Assembly (NCBI GenBank): GCA_023935145.1
Contig: CM043699.1
Span: forward strand, 145,003,536-145,067,535
Direction of reading: 5' to 3'
From: Bretschneidera sinensis
Lineage: Eukaryota > Streptophyta > Magnoliopsida > Brassicales > Akaniaceae
Length of the DNA stretch: 64,000 nt
Shown here: positions 1 to 11,790 of the stretch, piece by piece
Layout of the letters: each line of letters starts with the position of its first letter
Position numbering within the stretch: position 1 is the stretch's first letter
Notes under the pieces: model-generated
What the model saw: only the letters and a program-made list of their open reading frames with translations
Told to the model about the DNA's origin: nothing
Database searches by the model: none
Made by a program: the position numbers and the translations under genes

Positions 1-2364
1 TTTCAAAAATTTACATCAAAACTAAACAGATCATTTCCCAAAATAGAACCTGAAGGCTAAATTATAACCTCTACAAGTTTTACTCTTGTTTATCAAATTC
101 TCTTCCTATTTCCTACCATTTGTAATGCACTTTTATCCTATTTTTTGATTGATGGTGACTTTGAGAGTAGAATCTAACATGATCTAAGTTAAATACACTT
201 TTGCTCCAAGTGAAAAATGAGATGGTCAAGAAAAACTAAATTTTGAAGGAAACTGACCATTTTCGAATGTTAAATCTCAATTTTTTGTGCATTTTCGTTT
301 AAATAATTACGATGGTCATTTCCTTTGAAAATTTTCCATGAACTAGGTTTCAAAAAGATATATCAAAACCAATGGATCTTTTCCCAAAAGGAATCCTTGG
401 AGGTAAAATTATACCCTCTAGAAGTTTTGCTTATGTTAATCGAGTTCTCCTCTATTTCCTACAATTTGTAATGCTCTTTTATCCTATATTTTGATGATTG
501 GTGACCCCGAAAGTATAATTTATCATGATCTAATTGAAATATGCTTTGACCAATTGAAATTTGGGATTGTCAAGAAAAATCAAAATTTGGATGAAATTAG
601 CCATTTTTGAAGGTTACACCATATGTTTTTTGTGCATTTTTTGCTAAAATAGTTATGATTAACATTTCTTTTGAACATTTGCCACGAACTAAAGTAGAAA
701 AAATTACATGAAAATCAAACAGATTATTTCTCAAAATGCAACCCAGAAGGCCAAATTATACCCACAAGAAGTTTTAGAAGTATTAATCGAATTCTCTCCC
801 TCTTTTTTTATAATTTGTAATGCACTTTTATCCGATTTTTTATGGCGGGTGACCTCAAAAGTGGAATTTAAAATGATCTAAAAGAAATACACTCTAGATT
901 ATAACCCTGAAGGTCATTTCTTTGAAAATTTGCAATGAACTAGATTTCAAAAATTTACATCAAAACCAAACAAATTGTTTCCCAAAGCAGAACTCCGAAG
1001 GCCAAAATATAACTTCTATATTTTTCGCTCTTGTTAATCAAATTCTCTCCCTATTTTCTATAATTTGTAATGTGTTTTTATCTTCTTCCTTTTTTTTTTT
1101 AGCTAGTGAACTCAAAAGTTGAATTTAACACGATATAAGTGAAATATTTTTGGTCCAAGTGAAAAATGGGATGGTAAAGAAAAATTATATTTTGGAAGAA
1201 ACTGACAATTTTCGAAGGTTTTCGCTCATTTTTTGTGTATTTTTGATAAAATAATTATGATGGCAATTTCCATTAAAAATTTACAATGAACTAGGTTTCA
1301 AAAATTTACATCACAAGAAAACATATCAATTCCCAAAACATAACCCTAAAGGTGAAATTATACCCTCTAGAAGGTTTGCTCATTTAATCGAATTCTCTCC
1401 CTCTTTCATATAAATTGTAACGAATATTATTCAATTTTTTTTTATTGTTGGTACCTTGCTGGTTGAATTCGAAATGATCTAAGTAAAATACACTTTAGTC
1501 CAAGTGAAAACAGGATGCCTAAGAAAAATCAAATTTTGGAAAAAACTGACCATTTTCAAAAGTTATGGCTAACGTTTTTCCATTCATTTTCAGAAATATT
1601 GTTAGAATGGTCATTTACTTTGAAATTTGACATGAACTAGGTTTCAATAAATTACATGGAAACCAAACAGTACATTTCCCAAATCGAAGTCCTGAAAGCC
1701 AAATTATTCCACGAACAAGCTCTTGTTAATTGAATTCTCTCCCATTTCCTTACAATTTGTAATATGCTTTTATCCTTTTTTTTTTTTATAGCTAGTGACC
1801 TTGAAAGTGGAATTGAACACGATCTAAGTGAAATACATTTTGGCCCAACTGAAAAATGGGAAAGTAATGAAAAATCAAATTTTGAAAGAAACATGCCATT
1901 TACTAAGGTTATAGATCACATTTTTTTTTTGGGTATATTTTTGCTAAAATAGTTACAATGGCCATCTTATTTGAAAATTTAACACGAACTAGGTTTCAAG
2001 AATTTACATCAAAAGAAAATGGATCATTTGCCAAAATTGAGTTCTGAAAGCCTAATTATACCATCCATAAGCTTTTCTTGTGTTAATCGAATTCTCTCAC
2101 TTTTTTCTATAATTTGTAATACACTTTTAATGTAATTTTATTTATGGTCGGTGACCTCGAAAGTAAATATTACACTGGTCTAAGTGAAATACGTTTTGGT
2201 CCAACTGAAAAATGGGATGGTAAAGAAAAACCAAATTTTGTAAGAAACTAGCAATTTTCAAAAGTTATAGCTCACATTTTTGTACATTTTCGCTAAAACA
2301 GTTACGATGATCATTTCCATTGAAAATTCACCACGAACTAGGTTTCAAAAAGTTACATCATAAC
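1..2364 (+). repeat. Satellite array block 1 (~348-bp monomers)
   Basis: Tandem degenerate monomers of about 345-350 bp. Landmarks recur in fixed order: a GTCATTTCCTTTGAAAATTT-like start, then TTACATCAAAACCAAATGG, GAAGGCCAAATTATACC, AATTTGTAATGCACTTTTAT with a T-tract, AACATGATCTAAGTGAAATA, and TTATAGCTCAC. Monomers are very AT-rich with many A and T tracts. Neighbouring monomers differ considerably, so this is an old array. It ends in the ATAAC that is the left TSD of element E1. Confidence 0.9.
2360..2364. other. Left target-site duplication of E1 (copy A), ATAAC
   Basis: ATAAC sits between satellite sequence ending TTACATC and the E1 LTR start TGTGCAGG. Copy A has no matching right TSD because the E1 3' end is missing. 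The same site in copy B is 29125-29129. Confidence 0.8.
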
Positions 2365-2891
2365 TGTGCAGGAGGATCCAAGTCAGATGATGCTGAGTTG
2401 TCAGATAGCACGTTGTTGGTACTGAGATACCTTGAGTTGGCAGATCAGTGCAAAGATAGCAAGTGGGCTACCTAGACCGGTTTACATCGTTTAGTGGGCC
2501 ATGGGCTCGGATTGGGTCTCGGAGACCCTAATCTGATTGAAAACGGGCTTACGGGCAAAACTTAAGCTTTTAGCTTTTAGCATCGTCGTTTTTAAGCCAA
2601 AAAACAACGTTTAAGCCCTCAATTTGGCAGTTTTCAGTTTTCAGGAAACTTTCTATTTTATTTGCAATTACTTTAAATTCGGTCTTAATTTAATTTTCCT
2701 ACTTTAGCTTGACCACATAAATAAGGTTTTAGGGTTTAGTAAACATCATTATTGATTTGCATAATTTTGAATAAAAATTCAGAGTTGTTCCTCTGTTTTT
2801 TCTGGAGTTTTTTCTCTTGTGTTATTTTCTTCCCTGTGAATTATCTGTTGAAAACTAGCCTATAGAATAATCACTATTATGCCCAGCATCA
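2365..2891 (+). mobile_element. E1 5' LTR, chromovirus (copy A)
   Basis: A 527-bp LTR starting TGTGCAGGAGG and ending CCCAGCATCA. The limits come from comparison with the E1 3' LTR at 31787-32314 and its TSD. The first ~112 bp correspond to the last 37 codons plus stop of the pol reading frame as found in the 3' LTR. The TATA region reads ACATAAATA, whereas the 3' LTR has TATAAATA. Confidence 0.85.
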
Positions 2892-2893
2892 GT

Positions 2894-2905
2894 TGGTATC
2901 AGAGC
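2894..2905 (+). other. Primer-binding site, initiator Met tRNA type (E1 copy A)
   Basis: TGGTATCAGAGC, 2 bp after the LTR end. This is the classic plant retrotransposon primer-binding site, complementary to the 3' end of initiator tRNA-Met, and it fixes the LTR as a 5' LTR on the plus strand. Confidence 0.9.
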
Positions 2906-2942
2906 TTCAGCATCTTCCTGGGTTGAGATTTCATTAGTTTCC

Positions 2943-4895
2943 ATGGCTGGTGGTCGTGGTCGTCACGGGCAGGTTTCGAACGAGGAAGCCCCACGTCGTG
3001 ATCGTAACGTTCAGGATGCGATGATTGAGGATTTACAGAGGCAAGTTGCAGAGTTAATCCAGCGTCTAGCAGCGCAGAATTTCAGTGATCGTGAGATGGA
3101 AGATCACGATTCTGATTCCAGTTTCGAAAACCCGCATCACAATCCTGCTCGATTATGGGAGCACCGTGGTCGGGAAGAACGTTATGGAGACCTCGGTTTC
3201 AGAGTGGATCTGCCCGAGTTTTTTGGTACGTTATAGGCCGAGGGATTCATCGATTGGTTGAATGAAGTGGAGTATATTTTCGAGTATAAGGAAGTCCCAG
3301 ATTATTTCAAAGTGAAACTGGTCGCCATCAAACTCAAAGGCAGAGCATCTGCGTGGTGGGAGCAGTTGAAGCGCTCACGTGACCGGCAGGGCAAGGCCAA
3401 GATCACAGATTGGAAGAAGATGAAGGGTCATTTCCTTCCTTTCGACTACACTCAAACCTTGTTTCAGCGACTTCATTCGTTGAGGCAGGGCACGAGATCG
3501 GTGGATGATTACACGGAGGAGTTCTATCAATTGATAGCCCGGAATGATTTATCCGAGACAGAGGAGTAGATGGTGGCACAGTATTTGGAGGGATTACGAT
3601 AGCCCCTGTAGGATGTCCTCAGCCTTCACTCACTGTGGACAGTTTCTGAAGCATACCAGCGTGCACTTGCGGTGGAAAAACAGCAGAACAGGAGGCCAGT
3701 GATCAGAAGCGATCAAAGCAATCGGCCAGTTCACCCTCAAGAATCCCGTCCTACCCAGCAGCCACCCCAAGTTAACTCTAACTCAAATATTAGATGTTTC
3801 AGATGTGGTGAACATGGACATAAAGTGACTGAGTGCAGGAAGCCTGCTAGTCATAAGGGCAAAAATCTATTGATTGAGGACGATGGGGTAGATGAAACTG
3901 AGGAGATTGGAGAACCTATGTATGACGATGATGAAGATGGAGATGGCCATGAGACTCTGGTCATTCATAAGAGTCTACTGACCCCTAAGGGCGATTCAGG
4001 GGACGATTGGTTGAGAACCAATATTTTCCACACGACCTGCACAGTTGCAGATAAAGTATGCAAGATGATCATTGACAATGGTAGTTGTGAGAATGTAGTG
4101 TCTGAAGAGACTGTCCAAAAATTTCAGTTGAAGACAGATCGTCATCCCAAGCCGTATAAATTGTCGTGGCTGAATAAAGACAGTGAGGTAACAATAGATA
4201 GGCGATGCCTAGTGTCTTTTTCGATTGGTAGGAAATATCTTGATAATGCTTGGTGTGATGTTGTGTCTATGGATGCATGTCATCTATTGTTAGGCAGACC
4301 TTGGCAGTATGATCACAGTGTTATTCATGATGGGTGAAAAAATACATATTCCCTTAGCATCAAAGGGAAGAAGATTGTGTTGGCACCTCGTTGGGAAAGA
4401 ACCACTCCTACCCAGGTAGCCAATAATATTAATCTGCTTTCTATGTCCAGGTTTTTAGCTGAGATTGAGCATGGAGACGTGGCCTATGCTCTACTGCCTT
4501 GTGGGAATAATGCAGCAGACATGAATCCAGATTTACCAGCAGAGGTGCAGCAGCTGCTGGCAGAATTTTTTGGCCTGATGCCAGAGGATCTTCCTCCTGA
4601 GTTGCCGCTTGATTTTGAAAAAGTGTTCGAGGTAAACTATGATGCATCTGGGGTTGGTATTGGTGGTGTTCTAAGTCAGGTGGCACCCCATAGCTTTTTT
4701 CAGTGAGAAGCTATCAGGATCAAAGAAGAAGGTTCAGAGCGACAGTCATCGTCGTCAGGTAGTTTTTGATGTTGGTGATTTTGTTTGGGCGGTATTAACT
4801 TGTGATAGTTTTCCTGTGGGAGAGTATAATAAGCTTAAGGAGCAGAAGGTTGGACCCTGTGAGATCCTGCAGAAGATCAATGATAACACCTACAG
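2943..4895 (+). pseudogene. gag-pol: Degenerate gag-protease with RNase H/integrase remnants, Ty3/gypsy chromovirus E1 (copy A)
   Basis: Starts at ATG 2943 (MAGGRGRHGQ). Gag capsid-like sequence ([40 protein letters not shown]) runs to about 3660. A CCHC zinc knuckle follows at about 3796-3837 (C-x2-C-x4-H-x4-C). The protease-like segment is about 4030-4335, with IIDNG in place of the usual D-S/T-G. The RT start LPPELPLD is then joined directly to an RNase H motif (EVNYDASGVGIGGVLSQ) and, after a frameshift near 4690, to integrase C-terminal sequence (GEYNKLKEQKVGPCEILQKINDN). Reverse transcriptase and the integrase core are deleted. TAG codons at 3234, 3567, 3600 and 3612 and a TGA at 4335 break the frame. 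The copy ends at the duplication breakpoint and lacks its own 3' LTR. Not functional. Confidence 0.85.
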
Positions 4896-4917
4896 CTACC
4901 TTCAAAAAGAGTAGCTG
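4893..4917. other. Duplication/rearrangement junction with short inverted repeat
   Basis: CAGCTAC (4893-4899) and GTAGCTG (4911-4917) form a perfect 7-bp inverted repeat around an 11-bp loop. Base 4895 is the last one shared with copy B. The 20 bp at 4896-4915 match neither E1 nor the LTR that starts at 4916. The hairpin may be chance. Confidence 0.5.
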
Positions 4918-5412
4918 ATGCAGGAGGATCCGAGTCAGATGATGCTAAGTTGTCAGATAACACGTTGTTGGCACTAAGATACCTTGAGTTGGCAGATCAG
5001 CACAAAAATGGTAGGTGGACTATCTAGAACAGTTGACTACCGTTGATTCTGTTTTAGGTCTTCAAATTTGCAGTTTCCAGTTTTAGGAAACTTTTCATTT
5101 GCAATTTCCTTTTGTATTCAAGTCAGAATTAACTGCCGTTGATTCTGCCTTAATACAATCGCTTAATTTTAGTAATTTCCTTAGTTTTCCCCAGGATTAT
5201 GTTTTCGGGGATTTTTTCCTTTTTTTGCTTTGACCTTATAAATAAGGAGGCCACATACGGAAAAGAGAGATTATCATTATTATTGGTATTTGCATAATTT
5301 TAAATAAAGCATCAGAGCTGTTTCTCTATGTTTTTAGGGTTTTTCTTGTGTTTCTCCCTGTGAGATATCTGTTACGACTAGCCTGCAGAATAACCACTAT
5401 TCTGCCCGGTGT
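4916..5412 (+). mobile_element. E2 5' LTR, chromovirus
   Basis: A 497-bp LTR (TGATGCAGGAGG to GGTGTCA) of the same family as E1 but clearly diverged. It has a TATAAATA box at 5237-5244 after a T-rich stretch and is followed by a tRNA-Met primer-binding site. The left flank is filler sequence. I could not find a matching TSD on the right, so E2 may have been joined here by rearrangement. Confidence 0.8.
5237..5244 (+). promoter_or_regulatory. Putative TATA box in E2 5' LTR
   Basis: TATAAATA about 176 bp before the LTR end. The same box is in the E2 3' LTR at 7556-7563 and in the E1 3' LTR at 32139-32146. Confidence 0.55.
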
Positions 5413-5414
5413 CA

Positions 5415-5426
5415 GTTGGTATCAGA
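5415..5426 (+). other. Primer-binding site, initiator Met tRNA type (E2)
   Basis: TGGTATCAGAGC, 2 bp downstream of the E2 5' LTR end. Confidence 0.9.
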
Positions 5427-5465
5427 GCTTCAACATCTTCTTGGGGTGAGATTTCATCAGTTTCC

Positions 5466-7346
5466 ATGGCTGGTGGTCATGGTCGTGGTCGTCGCGGACA
5501 GGTTCCTAACGAGGAAGCCCCACGCCATGATCGTAACGTTCAGGATGCGATGATTGAGGATTTACAGAGGCAAGTTGCAAAGTTAACCCAGCGTCTAGTG
5601 GCACAAAATTTCGGTGATCGTGAGATGGAAGATCACGATTTCGATTCCAGTTCCAAAAACCCGTATTACAATCTTGCTCGATTCGGGGAACGCCGTGGTC
5701 GGGAGGATCGTTATAAAGACCTCGGTTTCAGAGTGAATCTACCTGAGTTTTCTGGTACATTACAGGCCAAAGGATTTGTCGATTGGTTAAATGAAATAGA
5801 GCGTATTTTCAAGTATAAGGAAGTCCCAGATCGTGTCAAAGTGAAACTGGTCACCATCAAACTCAAAGGCAAAGCATCTGCATGGTGGGAGCAGTTGAGG
5901 CGCTCACGTGATCGGCAGGGCAAGGCCAAGATCACAGATTGGGAGAGGATGAAGAAGAAGATGAAGGGTCACTTCTTTCCTTTCGGCTACACTTAAACCT
6001 TGTTTCAGCGACTTCATTTGTTGAGGCAAGGCACGAGATCGGTGGATGATTACACGGAGGAGTTCTATCAATTGATAGCCCGGAATGATTTATTCGAGAC
6101 AAAAGAGCAGATGGTGGCACGGTATTTGTGGGGATTACGGTTGCCCCTGTAGGATGTCCTCAACCTTCACTCACTGTGGACCGTTTCTGAAACATACCAG
6201 TGTGTACTTGCAGTGGAAAAATAGCAGAACAAGAGGCTAGTGATCAGAAGCGATCAAAGTAGTCGGCTAGTTCACCCTCAAGAATCTCGTCCTTCCCAGA
6301 TATTAGATGTTTCAGATGTGGTGAACATGGGCATAAATTGACTGAGTGCAGGAAGCCTGCTAGTTATAAGGGAAAAAATCTCCTGATTGAGGACGACGGG
6401 GTAGACGAAACTGAGGAGATTGGAGAGCCTGTATATGACGATGATGAAGATGGAGATGTGTTGTATGGAGATGGCCATGAGACTCTGGTCGTTCATAAGA
6501 GTCTTCTGACCCCCAAGGGCGATTCAAGGGACGATTGGTTGAGAACCAATATTTTCCACACGACCTGCACAGTTGCTGATAAAGTCTGCAAGATGTTTAT
6601 TGACAGTGGTAGTTGTGAGAATGTAGTGTCTGAAGAGACTGTCCAAAAACTGCAGTTGAAGACAGATCGTCATCCTAAGCCGTATAAATTGTCGTGGCTG
6701 AATAAAGGCAGTGAGGTAACGGTAGATAGGCGATGCTTAGTGTCTTTTTTCGATTAGTAGGAAATATTTTGATAATGCTTGGTGTGATGTTGTGTCTATG
6801 GATGCTTGTCATGTATTGTTAGGCAAACCTTGGCAGTATGATCATAATTTTATTCATGATGGGTGAAAAAATACATATTCCCTTAGCATCAAAGGGAAGA
6901 AGATTGTGTTGGCACCTCGTCGGGAAGGAACCACTCCTACCCCGGTAGCTAATAATACTAATCTGCTTTCGATGTTCAGGTTTTTAGCTGAGATTGAGCG
7001 TGGAGATGTGGTCCATGCTCTGTTACCTTGTGGGAATAGTGCAATAGACATGAATCCAGATTTACCAGCAGAGGTGCAGCAGCTGCTAGCAGAGTTTTCT
7101 GACCTGATGCTAGAGGATCTTCCTCCTGGGTTGCCGCCTGATGTCTTTAATGTGAAACACCTGAATTATTGTTTTGTGGATTCCAATGAAGCTATTGTGA
7201 ACTCGAGGACGAGTTCTTTCCAACCCGAGGTGACTGATGCAAGAGGATCCGAGTCGAATGATGCTGAGTTGTCAGATAACACGTTGTTGGCATTAAGATA
7301 CCTTGAGTTGGCAGATCAGCGCAAAAATGGCAAGTGGACTACCTAG
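5466..7346 (+). pseudogene. gag-pol: Degenerate gag-protease fused to the pol C-terminus, chromovirus E2
   Basis: ATG 5466 (MAGGHGRGRRGQ). Gag is open to a TAA at 5994 that replaces a CAA codon in E1. Later stops include TAG near 6150 and 6219. The CCHC knuckle (CFRCGEHGHKLTEC) lies near 6309-6350. The protease-like part keeps an intact active-site motif (FIDSGSCENVV), and a T-run frameshift follows near 6750. The last open segment, 6906-7346, runs from the RT leader (VQQLLAEFSDLMLEDLPPG) straight into VFNVKHLNYC, the end of the integrase GPY/F region. RT, RNase H and integrase are gone, and this deletion differs from E1's. The final 37 codons lie inside the 3' LTR. Non-autonomous and dead. 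Confidence 0.85.
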
Positions 7347-7730
7347 AACGGTTGACTGCCATTGATTCTGTTTTAGGCCTTTAAATTTGTAGTTTCCAAT
7401 TTTAGGAAACTTTCCATTTGCAATTTCCTTTTGTATTGAAGTCAGAATTGACTGCCATTGATTCTGCCTTAATATAATCGCTTAATTTTAGTAATTTCCT
7501 TAGTTTTCCCCAGGATTATGTTTTCGGGGATTTTTTATTTTTTTTTCTTTGACCTTATAAATAAGGAGGCTACATACAGAAAAGAGAGATTATCATTATT
7601 ATTGGTATTTGCATAATTTTAAATAAAGCATTAGAGCTATTTCTCTGTGTTTTTAGGGTTTTTCTTGTGTTTTTCCCTGTGAGATATCTGTCATGACTAG
7701 CCTGCAGAATAATCGCTATTCTGCTCGGCA
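7235..7730 (+). mobile_element. E2 3' LTR, chromovirus
   Basis: Pairs with 4916-5412 (TGATGCAAGAGG start; TATAAATA at 7556-7563). The terminal bases are altered (CTCGGCA where the 5' LTR has CCGGTGTCA), so the exact right end is uncertain by a few bases and no TSD is visible. Confidence 0.75.
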
Positions 7731-8266
7731 CTGAAGCTAATATAGAGAGCGCTTGAGCAACTCCCACTTTCATAACCATATAGCTCAATCGCCTCTATCT
7801 AGGTTAGTGGTACTGAGGCCACTAAAAAACGGTATGGTTGTATTGTTCAAAACTCTTTATTTTTGGTAAGTTTTAATTTGTCTATACATACTGCCTTGCG
7901 CTCGAGCACACCACTCAATATGCTTTAGCACACATTCACTGCGCTCCATCACGCACGAGCACACCCTGCCACACACTTGCGCACAAGTGTGATCACCTTG
8001 CACTCGAGCGCACTCGGGACAGAGAAGGCACGTGAGGGTTTTTAATCACACTCAGCTCACAAAACCTATTTTCCTCACTTTACACTCTAGCGCACCCCTC
8101 ATCCTATCTGTCGCACTCGCCCTAGTTTTGCACCATATCTGCTTCAAAGCCACCCTCTCACCACCAGCACTCCACACCTATCACCACCTTACCACCGTAA
8201 ACCACCTTACCACCAGCGCAAACCTCCTCTTTCCCATCACATACTTCCCTAAGTCAACACGGTATG
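7731..8266. other. Unassigned transposon-like sequence with CGAGYGCAC motifs
   Basis: No credible gene. C-rich sequence with several short motifs of the GCGCTCGAGCACAC / GCACTCGAGCGCAC type between about 7890 and 8020. Similar motifs recur at 12009-12055 and 13261-13380, so this may be another piece of the Athila-lineage element whose 3' end lies at 11.8-14.4 kb. A small ORF at 8032-8292 overlaps it but has no recognisable domain. Confidence 0.45.
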
Positions 8267-9246
8267 TGATGAAAGTCATAAACTGTATCTAAACAATACT
8301 TAATTGTTAGCATTTTAGGGTTGATCGAGGTTGGAATTACACTTTTATACCTTAATAACTCTAAAGTGTTATTCTTGAATCGTTGACTTATTTCAGTGCA
8401 TTTTCAGGTACTTTGAGCTTAAAAAAGAAATAGAAAAGCTATCATAATTTTAAACACGAAGCTTCAATGAATACTCGAGTGAGATAATGGTTACGGAAGA
8501 GCCAAGATGAAGAGAAACCAAGAAAGGAGTTTCACTAAATTGCCAGAATTGCCCATGCAGATCAATCATCTTTGCAGATTAAACTGTATTGATACAGGAA
8601 GAACCAGGAGATGAGCCATATATGCTTAGAAAGATCCAGAAGTCTATTTTCTTGAGAATTTCATGGTTTATAAAAAGGATTTTTCTAGAGAAAGTTATGG
8701 TAGTTTTAGTAGACATAGGTCAGGCCTCCAGATCAGCATCCACCTAGCGTCGCGCCCTTCACTTTCCAGCATAGTACCCCTCACTTTCCAGCGCCCACTC
8801 GTTCCAAGACCAAATTAGGGCTGCACAATGACATTTTCTGGACCAAAATGCCCCTAACTACTTGTGCTCTATAAATACATCTTTAAGGAGTGTGCAGCCA
8901 GCATCTTCAAAGGGGAGAACATCTTCAAAGGGGGATCCAAATCCAGAATATTTCCAAGTTTCTTCAAGGCTGGAAATCAAGGGGAGAGCATCCATATTGT
9001 TCTTCCACCTTGAGCTCCATGGCCAACTAATCATCAAGTAAGGGAAAGGGATGAATCCTTAGGGATTTGTTGTTCCTTATTTCCTATTCTTGATTCATTT
9101 GTATGGATTTATTGTTAAAACATTGTCTATGATTTACTCTTTGATTAAGTAAGAAGAATTTGAGTTCATGTGATAGCTGTTCTTTATATTCTTCTTCTTT
9201 TAGATTCTCTTAATCTGGTGATTGCATCCGTCTCATCCATTGATGT
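8267..9246 (+). mobile_element. Truncated Athila-lineage LTR (plus strand)
   Basis: Starts TGATGAAAGTCATAAACTG and follows the reverse complement of the LTRs at 35211-36675 and 43988-45471, including the GTTAGCATTTTAGGGTTGAT stretch, two ~22-bp CACTTTCCAGC units (8757-8792) and TATAAATA at 8870-8877. Homology stops in TTGATGTTG at about 9246, where a TGTAACG LTR begins. The remainder of the LTR (about 500 bp) is absent. Confidence 0.85.
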
Positions 9247-11790
9247 TGTAACGACCCATCCCGAGCGGGCCCACTCAGGACGGTATCAATTACCTTTCGA
9301 AATCGAGCACCTGGACACACAAATATATACTACAATAGAATAACATCTAACATATATTAGTTAAGATCATACAGAGATTACAACTATAAGGTTGTAGCTT
9401 TACAAGGTGTCTAAAGAGACACATCCAATCGGTTACAACTTCACACCTAATATACAATATAACACTAAGAAAAAAGATTGACCGAGGATGCGACGCTCGT
9501 GGACCCACCTAAAACTTCATTGAACTTCAAAGCTTCATCACTTAAAATCCAAAATCACCTGAAAGGTTAGAAATAAGAAGGGGGGTGAGCTATAAAGCTC
9601 AGCGAGTTCTTACACTACACAAAGTAATCACTTGTTAGAAAAAGTTGAGGGCTTATTATTATTTCTTTTTCCTTTCTACTTTGTTTGTTCGTATACATAG
9701 TCATTTAGCACTTTGAAAAACAACAATCTTAGTAATCATAATACGGTCCTGTAAGACCCACAACCAACTTGCAATCGCCATTCCATAGTCCATCAAAATA
9801 TCACAATTTATCCATACAACCAAACATTTCATATGCCCCCTTACGGGCCAAGTAATTCAAATTCATGTATGATATGCCAATGCAGCATGATGCAATGAAA
9901 TGCATCATCTCATAATCAATCATAATCCATCGGGGACGTCTCCCCACGTACCGGTACGTTTCACAAACAATAATTTTCAGAACCCCCCTTGATCCGGGCT
10001 GGGTCCAATCATCCAAATATATTCGGTACCCTTTTTCACCCCTTGTGGGTAGGGACCTATCGTCCTCACACATCACTCCCCCCTCAATAACATACCGTAA
10101 ATTTCAATGCATGATATGAAATGAAATCAAGTGATGAACATAATCAAATTCTCAAGAATCCATACAATCACACAACATTCAGCACAAAGGTTTTGAAATC
10201 ACTATCTCATCATTAATATATAATTTACTTATCTTACCACATAGTTATAAATATAATTATTATATCTAAATAGCGAATTACAACTCTTATGCAACCTTAT
10301 TGTTTTGGTTTCCCCACTAACAATCATGCTTACCAAGAGTAGGGTAATACTCACCTTACGCCAAACACTACTCGTGGATCACTTCTTTACCTTTACTACG
10401 ATCATCCACCACACCTATTGAAATGTCATTATAACAATTAAGGCAAACTACACAAACAAAAATCCAATGAGAATAGTATTAAAAACTTAGATACTTAATA
10501 AGAAATCAATCATTCCATTTACTTACACATATAAATCAAAGAAAATACTACTAAAGTTCATGCTTCTCCTTAATCACCTATTTTCACTCTTTCCCTTCTT
10601 TCCTTCATTCTTTACTCCATAAAACTCTCAATTCATATGAACTTAAATTTCAAGACACTAACTTAGAGTAATTACCAACAAATCCTAACTTATAAAAATT
10701 ATTCATTCTAAATATAATTTCCCAATCAAGAAAAAGTCTCTTACTTAGAGGAATTTCTTTTTATTCCTAAAAGAGTTTCGAATTTACAGCCCATAGTAAA
10801 ATTCTCTAATAATATCCATCTCAAAAATCATGTTATACAAGAATAAAAATTCACACTTTGTACATATAATCACCCTAAAAATCTTCAAACTTCACACACT
10901 CTTATTACTTTCTTCCAAAGTTCCATAATACAGAAATTTCCAGATTTCTTTCAAATTTTCCCCCAACTTCAAATATTTCAAACTAAACCAATTTAAATTC
11001 AAATCATCCAAATAAAGTTCTAGATAAACTTTAGGAAGTATAATTTAACTCAAAAATAGTTGGGACACAAAACTACCTCAAATTCTTGCTGAAACACAAC
11101 TCACAAAACTGCCCAGAACACAAATTATTTCCAGAATTTCTGCACAATTCTCCCAACTTTGACAACTCATATATCACTCAATTTAAATCCAAAAGACCTC
11201 AAACAAAATCTAAAAATCAACATCAAGAAGTCTACTTTAAGTTTGTAGTTGAACACTTTTCGAAATTACCTCAAAATCTGCACAACAAATCCAAGGTAAC
11301 AAAACAGGATGTTCTTCCCCTGCTCGGAGCGTGGGGTACACGCGCCACTGTAGCCCGCTCGTGGAGACTCACCTCCCTGGCCAGAAGATAGCTGATGGTG
11401 GCAGAAGAGGGTTTCCAAAGTTTGAGGGCAAAAGGATCTTGGATGGTTGGGTTAAGGTTAGGTCAAAGTTTGGAAGAAAAAATGAGTTTTTGAGAAAGAA
11501 AAACAATCTGGTGCTTTCCTTTCTTTCCTCTCTCTTTCTGCCAAGCTCTCAAATTGCTAAATGAGAGATTTGCTGATTTAGGTTAAATTTTAGCTTATAT
11601 ACTTCCTCAATGACTTGGCTTTTTACCACTTTATCCTTCCCCTTCTTCTTTTATTAATTGACATGCCATTTCCTTTAATTTTTCTTCTAGTATTTAAACA
11701 ACCCCAAAGTTTTAGTTTCTTACTAAGAGATCCCTAAAAAAAAAATTAAATTATAAAACAAGATTATAAAAACTTAAAAGAAATATCGGG
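9247..11790 (+). mobile_element. Probable LTR of a Del/Tekay-type Ty3/gypsy element, solo or truncated
   Basis: Begins TGTAACGACCCATCCCGAGC and contains GGGGTGAGCTATAAAGCTC near 9581, a layout I know from long chromovirus (Del/Tekay) LTRs. It ends ATATCGGG then TGCACACC, where such LTRs usually end CGGGTGTTACA, so the last few bases appear lost. No coding capacity, primer-binding site or convincing TSD; small ORFs inside are not supported. The length of about 2.5 kb fits the family. Assignment is by resemblance only. Confidence 0.5.

Larger units (their letters stand above)
1..4895. repeat. Left visible part of a recent ~26.8-kb duplication (copy A)
   Basis: This stretch matches 26766-31660 base for base at a constant offset of 26,765 bp. 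It includes satellite, the E1 insertion point, the E1 5' LTR and most of the E1 coding remnant. By eye I see about a dozen substitutions (for example at 953, 1079, 1572, 2511, 2886, 3371, 3918 and 4393) plus length changes in T-runs. Identity stops abruptly after the shared bases ending TACAG at 4895/31660. The left limit lies outside the window. If it is a tandem duplication, copy B would be 4896-31660 and copy A would start about 21.9 kb upstream of the window. Confidence 0.9.

Noticed and set aside
8032..8292. 86-codon ORF rich in His, Leu and Thr
   Set aside because: It runs across the boundary into the Athila-type LTR at 8267, so it is not a real gene.
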